A stretch of DNA of 64,000 nt from Sepioteuthis lessoniana (Eukaryota > Mollusca > Cephalopoda > Myopsida > Loliginidae): assembly GCA_963585895.1 (NCBI GenBank), contig OY757939.1, positions 30,585,809-30,649,808 of the forward strand, written 5' to 3'. The position numbers and the translations under genes are program-made. A model generated the notes under the pieces. The model saw only the letters and a list, made by a program, of their open reading frames with translations, was not told the DNA's origin and made no database searches. The first letter of the stretch is position 1. Each line of letters opens with the position of its first letter. Shown here in pieces: positions 32,350-44,107 of this stretch.

Positions 32350-33112
32350 AATTCGATGCACTTCAGGAGAAGACAGAAACATGAAACTGCGAATGACGAA
32401 TATGAGAACTTCGTCAATGCCTACTTAGAAACAGCAGCAGAATACATATCAACTAAACAAAGAGCTAAACCAAGAGTCCCATGAGAGACATTAGCGGTTA
32501 GAAAAAAGCGTGCAGACGTGAAAATCACTTTCTTGCTCAATAGGAGGAACCCAACCAATATCAATACATAAGAAGGCGCAAAATGAATCAACTAACGTAT
32601 ACCTAAAAGAACAAACAGAATACATAAAAAATCAAATCACAAGATTAGAGACTCGGTTGAAGATAGGATAGCATGGCAGACGGTAAATCTAGGGTTGCAT
32701 GGCAGACGGTAAACGAAGTGAGCAGAAGGAAGAGTACTGCGAAAGCTAAACTGAAAGCTACCAACCAAAATAAAACAAATATACCTGTGGAAACAACATT
32801 TCGAGAATTTACTCGGAAAACCTCCGAAAGTTACCATGAAACAATCACAAAAATCATTAATAATCAACTTGACATCAAACTAGGACAGTTTACGCAAGAA
32901 GAACTCGACTCAGTACTAAGAAAAATTAAATCACCGGATGGAGACACAAACTACTTCGATATTGTAACTGGTGTGCTACAACACACTATCTACAACAGCT
33001 CTGTGCTAATACAGAATACAGCCAAGAAGACCTCTCGGTAGCGATAGACCATAGAGACGGGTGGCGAGAGAGGGTCAGGGAGATGTGTGCTAGCAGTGTG
33101 ACATAACGATGA
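32350..33112 (+). pseudogene. RTE-like LINE with internal deletions
   Basis: Frames read EYENFVNAYLETAAEYISTK, then (32673-33041) SRVAWQTVNEVSRRKSTAKA, NNQLDIKLGQFTQEELDSVL and LRKIKSPDGDTNYFDIVTGVL. The open copy at 61-62.7 kb has about 180 residues between LRKIK and SPDGDT. Here they are joined in frame, so most RT motifs are missing. A second deletion runs from motif B to the C-terminal stretch (QLCANTEYSQEDLSVAIDHR, GWRERVREM), ending at a CGATGATGAT tail. The region before RT (about 32370-32800) is absent from the 61-kb copy. Confidence 0.78.
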
Positions 33113-34130
33113 TGATTTTATTAATCAATAAAATTTAGTTAGTTAACAGAATTCGTTTTTCATGGTAATCCTAGAAAGGTTCTTCCATTAAAATGTAAAT
33201 TTCAAAGTGTTCAAAACCAAATGAAATAAAATTAAATCGATTTTCCACTCAGTGCAAAACAATAAAAATGTATAGTTTGTCGATTTAACAGATATCTATT
33301 AACCAAGTTTCATTCAGATAAGTTCTGTAATAGCTCAATGAGAAGTAAAATGATATTCGTTATTGTTACATTGTGGGTCCTTACAGAAATTTGAGTCTCG
33401 AAAAGGTTGTCACTTGATCCCGATGATAAAAGAAATGGACAAACTGTCGCATTGCTAAAAAATGAAAAAGACAGACACGTCTTCAAAGAAAAAATATACC
33501 ATTCACTTTATTGGTGTTTCAACTTCCCTTCAGGCCAGCCACAAAACAAAGAGTCGTAAAATGGTATATTTTAGAGTCGATGAAAGAGAATCATATTGTT
33601 ACCTAAATCGCAACCCCACTCCCAATGGGAAGGATCCTTTTCAAAATTTCCAATTCTCCTCTGAACGTTTCTCGCACTTGTCGCAAAAGTTCTTATGGTT
33701 GACTCTTTGCTGTTGGTCAATGATCACCAGGTTCACCAAGAGGTGGAAAGGCTGCCACAACAATAAATTTACACTTTGGTTCCCATGTTTATTATTATGT
33801 TCATAATTCAAGCCGTGAGTTGCCAAACTGTTTCCACGGGGAGAATGACCCTCCTCCCGCATTTTCTATGGAAAATATCGAAGCCCCCCAAAAAGTGCTA
33901 CTAAAACACACGTCTGCTATATAATGCACAAGAAATCTAATGACCAAAACTCAAAATGCAAATTTTCTCATCGCTTATTTCAATCTTTAAACTCACCTGT
34001 TTGTTAAAATTACGCTTGAAGAGATTTAGGGGAAGGACTTCACATAACATTATCATGTAGTATCATGTAATATTTTATTATTCAACTCCTTGCAAGTTTT
34101 TCACATCAATTCTTATTTGTGGTTTTTCTC
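33113..34130. other. Intergenic, nothing recognised
   Basis: AT-rich. The frames at 33462-33806 (plus) and 33641-33862 (minus) overlap each other and show no motif. Confidence 0.5.
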
Positions 34131-34710
34131 TGAAGTTTAGATAACAGAAAATCTCTTCTGCTATCCAGGACTTTTTAAAGTATTCTAGCTGATTTTAACA
34201 GTGCTGTGGTGTCGATTCTTCCTATGATTTTCAGTTCACCCAGTTTTTTTTTCAAGACTTTAGAGAACGTTCCAAGTGCTCCAACTATAATTGGTATAAT
34301 CGTTATCCTCATGTTCCGCAATTTTTTCAGCTCTCTGGCAAGATCCAGGTATTTATCTATCTTTAACTTTCTTTTATTCTCACTCTGATCCGCCGGAACA
34401 GTAAAATCCACAAGATAACTTTTACTGATTAACAGATCTGATCTTCTGGTCGGGATTTGATGATCCGTTTGTATCTCAAAGTTCCTGGGAAATTTATGTC
34501 TCATTTTATAGGACAGATTCTGGTTTATGTATATACCATTTGTAAACCCAGCTAAATTTTAGTCTCTTGCACAATTCCATTATCTTTCCTTCCCAGCCAT
34601 GCCTACTCTTGTATTCCTTTTGTGCTATTTTGTTGCATTCACTTATTATATGATTAAGATTTTCATCTCTGTCAACACATAACCTACACTTGTTATTCAT
34701 CTTTTTGCTT
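34130..34710 (-). pseudogene. LINE C-terminal fragment, zinc finger plus endonuclease-like, copy 1
   Basis: On the minus strand 34700-34506 reads CRLCVDRDENLNHIISEC, a C-x2-C-x8-H-x4-C finger, then KEYKSRHGWEGKIMELCKRL. After a break, 34504-34175 reads FEIQTDHQIPTRRSDLLI, SYLVDFTVPADQSENKRK and LKIDKYLDLARELKKL, then PIIVGALGTFSKVLKKKLGE and TTALLKSARIL. The RRSD...VDFTVP pair sits where the PD...(D/E) core of restriction-like endonucleases would be, with Ser in place of Pro. This is a different family from the 13-kb frame. Known relatives are usually unnamed LINE tails in invertebrates. Confidence 0.65.
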
Positions 34711-35620
34711 TGAGATAATTAGTTCTTATAGCATTATTTTGTGCTACTGTTAAATGAGATCCAGTTTCTATCTTCAGGTTTCCTATTCTTAGCACGCCAT
34801 CTCATGTGCAATTTCCTAAGATTGTAACTTGAAGTATCCATACAGTTGTTTCTCTTGTCGCTTGCAGCATCTATTGTTGTTGTTATTATTATTATTATTA
34901 TTGAGTACAAAATTGATCGTCGTTAGAACAATTTTTTTACTCATTTTCTTGTCCGCTTTTTACGTCTTCATGTTCTGCTTACATAAGAGTATTGAACCGA
35001 CAGCTCTTGACTTACTCTTAGCATAGCCCTCCACCTCTAAGCTTTGTAAATATAGAAATCCATAATTTTGAATGTTGATTTTCAAGGCTAGTACATCGTC
35101 TTTAGTTAACAACTTCCTACATAGGGATTAAAATTGAGTCTTGGGATTAGTATTTTATTAAAGACGTGTCCTGGATAAACTAGTTTCACTCGCATTAGTA
35201 TTTTCCATACATAATGTATACTGTAAATTTCTATCTGAATTTTCTTTCAACATAATCTCTTTCTCTTTTAATTTTAATTGAATGTGTTTTTGCTTTTTTA
35301 ACTGTATATCTGCCTTTTTTTTTTCAATAAATCATCATTTAACTTACATTTCTCCCCGTCTGAGAATACGCCAGGCTAAGAATACGTTGACTGGATCCTT
35401 ACTAACCGTAATCCTACCCGCTGAATAACAAAACAAAAATAAAAACAAAAGGGGTGTCCTGAATATGATGCCAAACTGCATCCGATGATAAGGCTCCAAT
35501 TCTGAAGATTTGAGGAGCGCAGAGACGCCTCTTTGTTGCTATTACTACCAGGTCCACTCTAACCTGGAGTATTAGTATCTGTCTGGGTCTTATCTATCGA
35601 TTAAATAGATCTGTTAGAAA
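34711..35620. other. Intergenic, nothing recognised
   Basis: AT-rich with a short (TTA)n near 34886-34900. The plus frame 34829-35026 is Leu-rich because of that tract. Confidence 0.5.
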
Positions 35621-35900
35621 ATTATTTCTATTGGGAATACCTGAAACCATATAACTGTGTGTAAATTATTTGTATTAAGAATAGTTATTAGAAGCTATAA
35701 TTGTTAACAGATTATGATTATATAATTACTTGAAGTATTAGAAATAATACAACTTTTTGAAAATTATTAGTGTTAGATAGGAATACTTGAAACCATATAC
35801 CTATGTGCAAACAAATGATGATTATGATTCAACTGGAATAGTTACTCGATGCTATGATTTTTTACAAACGATTATTATGATTAGTTACTTGAAGCTAAAC
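35620..35900 (+). repeat. Dispersed ~50-bp repeat, unit Z array
   Basis: Four or five diverged units: CTGAAACCATATAACTGTGT, TACTTGAAACCATATACC and TTACTTGAAGCTAAAC, each followed by AAATTATT(T/A)GTATTA-type text. A SINE-B begins at its right edge. Confidence 0.65.
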
Positions 35901-36158
35901 AAGAGGCTCGCTTGGTGTTACGGTTATCGTCGAAGGAAAGTTAAAATCTTGGACAAGACTGTTGACATTTCACTTCGCGTCAATACCCAATAAGGAAAGG
36001 TATGAATACATCTGCTCTCCCTCAGGTAAATAGTATGACAGACTTGGTTCTTTAACCTATGTTTGGCAAAAAATCTTGGAAAAGGAAAACTTTGAAATCA
36101 ACCCAATTTCACTACGCTTATAAATTGACCTTAGGTTACATCTGGTCGGAGGGTAAAC
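35901..36158 (+). mobile_element. SINE-B copy
   Basis: Head GGTGTTACGGTTATCGTCG, degenerate B box (AAAATCTTGGACAAGACTG), core AAGGAAAGGTATGAATAC and CTCTCCCTCAGGTAAATAG, then tail TAAATTGACCTTAGGTTACA and GGTCGGAGGGTAAAC. Confidence 0.8.
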
Positions 36159-36780
36159 AGATTCTCAAAATCCAATCATCCTTCAACAATTTGTTATTTT
36201 GAAGACACTGAAGCGCACATTTCTCAACCAATCACATCGCTTAAATTTCTTTAAATCAGCTGTGCACCTGCGTGCCTTCTTTCATTGGTCAACTAAGTAC
36301 TTTCTGCATGAATAGGGAATTTATAAAATCAGAATAGCGTTTAAACCATGGTCGTTCTTTATGGAAGTTTGGTCGGTCACTAGGTGCAAAATAATATGGA
36401 GAGCGAGGAGTAGGAAATAGTGGAGACAAGGTGTGGGAAGTAATGAAGAGTAGGGAATACGGAATTATTATTGTTATTATTATTATTATTCCTTCATCGA
36501 AGTTCATTTCAAATCGTCAGTTTGTACTTAATTCAGTCTTTTGATTTTGTTCCTTTCGTATTTATTCTATTCTTTTTAGAACAAATACTTTCTTTACGCG
36601 GATTTCTGATAATCAGAAAGCAACAATAGCTTTGATGTTTGGAAATACATTTACGCAAACCATTCTTTCCTTTTTTTAAGCTACGTTTATTTAAATGACC
36701 TTTACACACTCACACGGGAAGTTTCATCCGAAAAATCGTACTGAGTTTGTACATATCCTCCCCTTCTCACACCACGAGTA

Positions 36781-36978
36781 GGATGTGACACAAGGTCAAC
36801 TTTTTTCTTTCTCCTAAACAAGTTACAACAACCTGCTCTACTATTTAAGCATAAATGAAGGGAGGGATTCATGCCTTTCATTAGCGTGAAGTGAAACGCA
36901 AACCACCTTGTTCGGGATTTGAACTCGATTCGCTGGGTTCGTTTTCTTTGATGCTATTACACTACTTGTTGCATCCGA
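36781..36978 (-). mobile_element. SINE-B copy, reverse
   Basis: Minus strand: a head with TAGTGTAATAGCATC, B box CGAGTTCAAATCCCGAAC, then GAAAGGCATGAATCCCTCCC and GTTGACCTTGTGTCACATCC. A GGTTCGATCCTCACTGGG on plus next to it (about 36978) may be a piece of another tRNA-derived unit. Confidence 0.75.
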
Positions 36979-36984
36979 GGTTCG

Positions 36985-37072
36985 ATCCTCACTGGGTATA
37001 GCCTAGTATCACTCAGATTAATCTGCTTTTAGAAAAATAACTAAAGCAATACATTGAAATGGTTAACACGTT

Positions 37073-37121
<49 letters not shown>

Positions 37122-37412
37122 CGTGTAAGACTCAAGACTCATATATGTTTATATATAAAATACTTTCCATTCTTTAATATAAGTGATATAGATTGATCGA
37201 AAACAAAGGAATGATTCCAGTTTTCATATAGCATTTTATCCTATTTTCAATTAAATATACTATTAACCCATAAATAAGTACACTCTTATCATTTTTATAA
37301 AAAGTAATTTTTCTTCTAAATCAAAGATGCCAAGATTTTATCATTCTTAGTGGAACATTATACAATTAAAAACGGATAATATTAAGTATTATTTATTACT
37401 ACACTCTACAGC

Positions 37413-37461
<49 letters not shown>

Positions 37462-38476
37462 CAATAGAGATTATGTGCCTGCTTGTCTGTCTGTATCCAA
37501 AACTGAATCATCACTAACATCAAAATTCCCTTAGTTATTTTGATTATGTTCTCAAGGATTATTAAATAATCATTATTCAAAGTATAACTGTAGTTTGCCT
37601 CAAAACAGTCCATTTTATTAATGCGTTTAAAATCCTGCTATAGATGTTTACATATGGTATGGATAATTTGCGTACTGATTTTAATAAAACCTGCTTTAAT
37701 GACTAAATACTTGATATTATTGATTTCTAATATTATTGTTTTATTCTCAAACGTATCAAAAACAATGCTCTACATGATTTTATGTAGGAATCAAACAAAA
37801 TAAAAATAAATATAACTTTTTTATAAGCATTCTTAATTAGTTTCGTTAGTCATTGTAATTTAGTATATTTTATTGCATTAAAATTTAAATTCTTCTCCTC
37901 GGAGGGTGCATTTTTTACTAATATATATATATATATACATATATATGATAAGAGATGAAACTGGTAAATCTGCCATATTAAAATGGAAAATAGTGAAAAA
38001 GCTAATGTCTATAAAATTAATTATGAAAACTTCAGATTTTGTCTGGTAGAAAAATTATATATTCTGGAATTCTCTGAATAGAAATTGCTGAATAAAACAG
38101 GTGAATTAATTCAAAAATGTTGACATATGAACAAATATATTTTGTGTCATTTACTATCTGACAAAATGCAGAATTTTCCCTTTGGTGAAGTGAAATCTTC
38201 GTGTATTTCTACGTACTGGTTCAGTTCGTAAAAATCAATAAATAATAGTTGGGTTATATTTTAAAGGGGACATGTGCACACCAATCATGCTATGTGACCT
38301 AGTCTTTTAACATGTTTTTTATGGTTGCCTTGCATACTTTACATATCGTTTTGTCTGACGGCAAATGAAACTCTGAGAAATGGGAATATAATTTTAATAT
38401 TTTAAGCTTTAAACTTGCTCTGGTAATTATAGCTTTCAGAACTCTTTATACTTTTTTTTACTTACTTTTTCTTCTT

Positions 38477-38528
<52 letters not shown>

Positions 38529-38730
38529 ACTATGTAACTCAAGTCTTTAAGAGCGAATCTGTATGTGCCTGCATAATAGTGTTTGAGGAGTAGCTAAACA
38601 ACTTAGTGAGGTTGGTAGATTTAAAAAGATAATGAAATAAAAAAAGAAGTAATTCTCGATAAGAATGAAGAGGTTCTTTTTTATTGTATTGGTATAAAAT
38701 TCCAGTCTTCCGCATCAGACAAGTTTTTTA
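36985..38730. other. AT-rich DNA with microsatellites
   Basis: (TG)n at 37077-37117, (TA)n at 37417-37459, (TA)n at 37919-37945 and (TA)n(GA)n at 38479-38527. No coding signature. Confidence 0.6.
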
Positions 38731-38967
38731 ATGAATTTTAATGGGTGGTCTAAGCTGGAGAAGCAGTTTTTTTTCCAGGGTCAAACCCCCAAATATTCAA
38801 GAGTAGCATCAGTTCGGGACTACTACCAGAGGCTGTCAGGTCGAGCTGGAGTTCTTCCATCTGCTACCGACCTCTATAGTTGGTCGCAAGAAAAGTTCAA
38901 ATCCTATAGCAATCCAAGGAAAATGGCCGCGCAGTTGGTCATTAAACGGAATGGGATAGAAAACTGA
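38731..38967 (+). other. Open frame, unknown
   Basis: Seventy-eight codons (MNFNGWSKLEKQFFFQGQ...). The composition is protein-like (RDYYQRLSGRAGVLPSATDL, SWSQEKFKSYSNPRKM) and unlike the surrounding AT-rich DNA. It may be a scrap of a transposon protein, but I recognise no family. Confidence 0.3.
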
Positions 38968-38969
38968 CC

Positions 38970-39564
38970 ATCATCCAAGTCTTCATCCACTGTTCATATC
39001 ACGATAGTTAGAATCAACACTCTTAGAGTGAAGAGCGATCTGTCATACGCACCGTCCATCCGACCTCCACCAGGATTATTCGGAGAATGAATAAAAACGA
39101 CAATACAAGTGTATTCTCCGATTCGTTTGATTCTTTTTTATTTTATTTGTGGAGCTGATTCATAGCTTATACAGTTTCGACCAAACCCGGTGGCCAACAA
39201 ATTTAAAAAAAACAGATACAGCGTGGGAGGGAAAGATATCGGTTAGCCAGCGAGACTAGATTGACTGTGGATCGATACTACTGCATTATTCTATTTTTAT
39301 TAAATCTATGCGAATACTTTCTTTTTATTCCGAGTTGGCCATTTCACTGGGTAACATTTCCTCCGAAGAAAAATCTAAACTGTAGGAGATTCTTTCGCAT
39401 CTTCGAACTGGTCTTTCGAAGTGAAAATTGCCAATGGTTGATTTTAACGAAAATATGCAATGTCCCACAAGCGGAGAGGGGCCAGAATTTCTTTTATAAA
39501 ACAAGATACGGTCATGAAAAGTTTTATTTTTAAAAAAGGTGGTCGCTATTCAAAAAGTTTAGTA
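38970..39564. other. Intergenic, nothing recognised
   Basis: The frame at 39261-39533 shows no motif. Confidence 0.5.
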
Positions 39565-40142
39565 TGGGGATTTTTATAAGCCCCGAAAAGCCCGGTTTAT
39601 TCCTACGTTTTGTAAAAGAATAAACCGTACTTCAACAGCAGTAGGGAGATGGGTGACAGCTTTTGAAGAAAGGGAACGAACGACTTTTAGTATAACAAAA
39701 TTTATATACAACAACAACAATAAACAGGGATTTACACCAAATGGAACAAACAACGAATATGTAAGAGTTCAAAAAAGAGTTCAAGGTTCAGATAGGTGGT
39801 AGGATATTGTAAGGTTTGTAAGGTTTAGTTGTAAGGTTGTTATAAGGTAAAGGTGTAAGGTAAGGTTTGTAGATAAAATGCCTGCTGGAACTTAGCTGTG
39901 TGTCCTGTTCCTTTTAACTCAGCACGTGCGTTCGTCGCTCTTGACTCCTGGCTGGTGGAAGGTACCAAATACGTTTGCCGTCAAGGGCTGCTACGAATGG
40001 ACCTGTTGCTAACAGCGGTGTAAGTGGAAAAAAGAGGAAGAATCTTCAGTTGTAGCTCTTTTTATAGTGAACGCCACGTAACCCCAAGGGGCTGCTGATA
40101 TTCAGTGAAACAGGATCACCAGTTCCTTTATAAATTTCCACA
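39565..40142 (-). mobile_element. Solo LTR, family S, copy 2
   Basis: Same orientation as 9646-10297 and very similar outside the middle TAAGGTT-type repeat block, where it is shorter. Ends on the minus strand are TGTGGAAATTTATAAAGG and ATAAAAATCCCCA. TTAG occurs at 39559-39562 and 40143-40146, two bases out from the left end, and may be the target duplication. The TATA-like ACTATAAAAAGAGC and the poly(A)-like GAATAAACCGGGC are conserved. Confidence 0.7.
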
Positions 40143-40339
40143 TTAGGAAAGCTTCGACTGGAGAAATTTATGAAGAGCTGCCCATGAATGGTTCAGAATT
40201 CTTGTAGCCATTATCCACTGACTGTACAAGTCAATTCCTCAACCCATTGAAACAGTAAACTTAACAAAAGGGAAAGCAACTCCATATTAAATAATTAAAC
40301 TGATATATAACGAGGTCTTTTCATTATTTGCACTTTACG

Positions 40340-40880
40340 TGAGTTTTTCCCACAAGTTTTAACTGATGGCTTTTCACCGAAGTCTGAGTGACAGCAAGTC
40401 TTCTCAGGTTTCCAGGACTCTTCTGAGTATTCTAGCCGATTTCAAAAGCCACGTGATCTGGATAGCCTCGATTCTTCCTTTTATCACCAGTTCCCCGAGT
40501 CTCTTTCCAAGATCTTTCGGGAACCATCCACGGGCTCCAACTACCTTTCTGTCACCTTCATATTCCACAATCTTTTCAACTCTCTGGCAAAATCCAAGTT
40601 TTTGTTCATCTTTTTGCATTCTTTTATTTTCACTCTCTGGTCCATACCTACGATAAAATCCACTGGATGACAATTCATTTTTTTTAACAAGGTCCAAGTA
40701 TTTGTCTATCTTTTTGCTTTCTTTTATTTTCACTCTGCGGATCGCTGGAACGGCAAAATCCACCTGATGATAACTTCTTCTTTTCTTCTTAATTAACAGT
40801 ATTTCTGGTCTGGTCTAGTCGGGATTAAATGATCTGTTGTATTCCAAAGAATTTTGTGCGTTTCTTTTTCCAGGCATTTA
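40340..40880 (-). pseudogene. LINE C-terminal fragment, endonuclease-like, copy 2
   Basis: Same family as 34130-34710. The minus frame 40763-40404 reads VDFAVPAIRRVKIKESKKID, KYLDLVKK, then WFPKDLGKRLGELVIKGRIE and LLKSARILRRVLET. The segment VDF...KESKKIDKYLDL occurs twice, the second time out of frame (about 40670-40560), a tandem duplication of roughly 110 bp. The finger part is nearly gone. Ends and defects differ from copy 1, so this is an independent insertion. Confidence 0.65.
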
Positions 40881-40974
40881 CTATTTTTCATTATGGCCAA
40901 AATCTGTCTCTTACACAATTCTCATTGGTTCACTTTCTTGTTAATAAACACTGTCTACTGGACATGATTTTCAT

Positions 40975-41045
40975 TACTATTATTATTATTATTATTATCA
41001 TTAGTAGTAGTAGTAGTTGTGAGTGTATGTGTGTGTATGTGTGTG
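40975..41045. repeat. (ATT)n and (TG)n microsatellites
   Basis: ATT and TAG trinucleotides (40976-41013) followed by a TG-rich stretch. Confidence 0.85.
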
Positions 41046-41278
41046 TGCGCGCACGACCATTGATATACATTCCCTGTTTTTTTCGTTTTATATAATTAGG
41101 AGAGAAAGCCATGTTACCCTAGTTCGAAGATTAAGCGTCAGATATAGTGATAATGATGATGACTGTCTCTTCTTCGTGATCTGTGATTAATGGAAGAATG
41201 AATTAAGACTGACAGTAAAAAGAAAAAAGAAGTTTAATTATTTAGGCCAACCAGCCAAGAAAATACAGAGAGACAGAG

Positions 41279-41308
<30 letters not shown>

Positions 41309-41312
<4 letters not shown>

Positions 41313-42266
41313 ACGAAGTCAGATAATCCTTTAGGCGATAATCCTTGTGCGAGCCCCTAAAACGTCTAATATGTTCCCCCAAAGATCCAGTCACACATAC
41401 ACAAGAAATAAAAGTTATAAAGAAGGCATAAGCCTCGGTCTTCGAGGAATGAAGACGACGAACTCGACTCAGGGTTAAAATAGAGACCAAAACATTTATT
41501 ATAAAAAAGAAAACAGATACTAATAACAATATGAAAGGCGAAATGTCTAATTAAATCGAAGGATTATTTTGTATGGAATGGTGCATGCAATTAATTATGG
41601 GCAAGTGTATTATTTTGTATGGAATGGTGCATGCAATTAATTATGGGCAAGTGTATCAAACAGTTGAGTGGTGTGTGTAAACCATAAGTCTGAATATGAA
41701 AGTTCAAGAGAGAAATATTCAACATAAGGGACTTATCTGTTTCAGTGAGACAGTTTGGCTTCTTTTTTTTAGGTGTCCTCTGGGGCGCTCATATCCGTAT
41801 TTTTTTCCTTCCTCGCATTTTCAAAGGGAACGCCAGCGGTTTTCTTCTGCAATAAGCCTTCTCCACTACATCTTTGTTAGCGTTTGCTGTGGTTGGATGG
41901 CTCCTTCGCAGAGCCCACTCTAAATAGGTGCTGACTTTTCGGCGGGTCTTCACATCATTGCAGTCGATCTGGGACTGACTTTTCCCGCTGTTTTCTATTC
42001 CGCGCCAACTTTAACGGCTTCTTGTTTTAGTTTGTTTCCGCCTGTCACCGCTTGTCAGTAATAATTACTGCTGATTTAACTTGAGCGCCGACTTGCTGTG
42101 ACTATGGCTTGGATTTCGGGGTTACCTTTCGTTCACCTCCACATTCATTTTCCCTTATTGCTCCAAAAGCTTTTCTTCCTCTCTTTCTCTGTAGCCTTTA
42201 TCATCGTGCCTTTCTCTCTCTCTCTTCTTCTTCTTCTTCTTCTTCTTCTTCTTCTTCTTCTTCACA
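41309..42266 (-). mobile_element. Probable solo LTR, family T, inside (TA)n
   Basis: On the minus strand it starts TGTGAAGAAG and ends CTTCGTAACA (TG...CA), with ATAT flanks inside one (TA)n tract. It includes a (CTT)n on plus (42227-42262), a perfect 46-bp tandem duplication (41563-41654) and a late TTTATTTCTTGTG run. No internal element DNA is adjacent. The call rests on ends and context only, since no second copy is present. Confidence 0.45.
41563..41654. repeat. Perfect 46-bp tandem duplication
   Basis: Two identical copies of a unit starting ATTATTTTGTATGGAATGG and ending GGGCAAGTGT. They lie back to back with no mismatch. Confidence 0.95.
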
Positions 42267-42285
42267 ATATATATATATATATATA

Positions 42286-42497
42286 TAGTATTCTTTGGTC
42301 CAGTTAAACTGGAGTTGTTGTTTTTTTTTATCCCCTCCCGCTCTTCTGTGTCTATTCTAGTTTTTTTATCAAAAGATCTGAAGAAGTCCTGCTAATTTTT
42401 TTTCGTGTTTTTGGAAATTTCAAAAATGCGTAACAGGATGGAAATAAATTTATAATCCTATGTGACCGGTTTCGTTGTTTTTTTTTTTTAAGAATAT
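42286..42497. mobile_element. Dispersed repeat X, copy 2
   Basis: Segment A (TAGTATTCTTTGGTCCAG) follows a (TA)n as in copy 1 at 8148. Segment B (42327-42497) is the reverse complement of 8276-8440. See findings. Confidence 0.65.
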
Positions 42498-42579
42498 CTA
42501 TATCTATCTATATATATATATAAGCAAACCAAACAAAATTGCTTAAAAGGATCGTATTAAAGTGCTCATATGTCGATCA

Positions 42580-42618
<39 letters not shown>

Positions 42619-42780
42619 AGAACAATTCAGTTCTCATCTTGTTTGGTTCAAACCCAGACTTGTAGTTTCATTTTATTTCCTTTTTTAAATATCGTTTTCT
42701 CTTTCAATTAGAAAAAATGGCTGTAAGGGATTGATCCAAACCTACCGAGAATCGAATTGTTTTAGTTGTATATATATATA

Positions 42781-42822
<42 letters not shown>

Positions 42823-43299
42823 CTGCACGCAGTCCACTTTTCCAGTAAAGTGCAGAATCTCCATGATACATAAAATGAGACAATCGGTCCATACCAGACT
42901 CTTAGGTTTTGCTTCAGAGCTTTCACTCTCCTTGACGGGTTGCCCCCCCTAAAAAAAGCTCTTCTCTGCCCTTGGACAAAGTCTTGGTTTTTGTCCTGGA
43001 GGGTGTCTTGCCAGCGTCCTCACCAGAAAAACTCGATGGTGGTTACCGGTTAAGTTACCGATGACCCAGCTATGAAACCGGTCGTACTGGGTTCATTGTA
43101 CCAGTAGCGCATTGAGCTACCTCACACACACACACGCACACACACACGCACACACACACACACACACATATATTTGATGAACAGATAAGAATAAAAGATA
43201 ATTCAAAAACGTTTGATAAATCAAAGAGTGCTCAAATGCTGGCCAGTAGAGTAGTATAAAAACTAAAAGAAATAATATATATATATGAATATACATATA

Positions 43300-43423
43300 T
43301 ATATTATACAAATTAGACGAACAAGACAGGAGGGATACTGCGGGTGAAGTAAGGACGAACTCAAAATCGATGTACACCTGTGGACCCCTTCACATGGACA
43401 AACAAGAGTAGGGTGACCAGCTA

Positions 43424-43426
<3 letters not shown>
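43300..43426 (+). pseudogene. RTE-like LINE scrap
   Basis: A plus-strand reading gives IRRTRQEGYCG, stop, SKDELKIDVHLWTPSHGQTR, matching QVRRTRHAGHCW...DVLLWIPTHGRAK of the 61-kb copy. It shares a long stretch of near identity with the reverse-oriented scrap at 45520-45640. Confidence 0.7.
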
Positions 43427-43476
<50 letters not shown>

Positions 43477-43891
43477 TTTTTTGTTTTTATAGTTTCATTT
43501 CTGGTTGTTTGATGTATCCACTATGGAGTGGATGATGCAATCATTAAAAAAACTGGTTCAAAGGTTTCATCTTATGATTTTATCCTCCATAGCATCGAGT
43601 ACTTTTATGCAAAACCATTTCCTATTTGAATTTCTATCATTATATATATATAGGTGTGTGTATGTATGTATGTGTCTATGTATGTCTATGTGTGTATAAT
43701 GTCAAGTAGAGCTGTCTCATTAATCTGGCCCTTATGTCTAAAGCTTATGATTGCTTATCTCTTATGACAAGTCACTGTATGGGTGTAACATGAATTTATG
43801 AGGCCATTATCCGTTTTAAACCGGTTTCACGACGAGAGATATTTTTGTTTCAACTCTAGTGACATGCATCGTCCCTGTTGAAATTTGTTAG

Positions 43892-43980
43892 ATTAAGCTT
43901 TGTTTGACACAAGGTCGGAAGTATGGTGCACCCAGTGAAAATCAAACTCACTTGCCTGCTAACATTTACACCACGCAAGA
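43892..43980 (-). mobile_element. SINE-C fragment
   Basis: Minus strand: TTGCGTGGTGTAAATGTTA head, degenerate B box, CACTGGGTGCACCATACTTC. Related copies lie at 47.1, 47.2, 59.2 and 60.6 kb, all on the minus strand. Confidence 0.5.
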
Positions 43981-44066
43981 TGCCAATGGTCCAAGTCTCT
44001 GTTTGCAAATATCTATCCACATTTTTCATCTATCCATAGGATAGATAGATAGATAGATGCAGACTA

Positions 44067-44107
<41 letters not shown>

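Noticed and set aside
43030..43122. Possible tRNA or tRNA pseudogene on the minus strand
   Set aside because: It has an A-box-like TAGCTCAATGCG, but I could not build a cloverleaf. More likely a SINE head.
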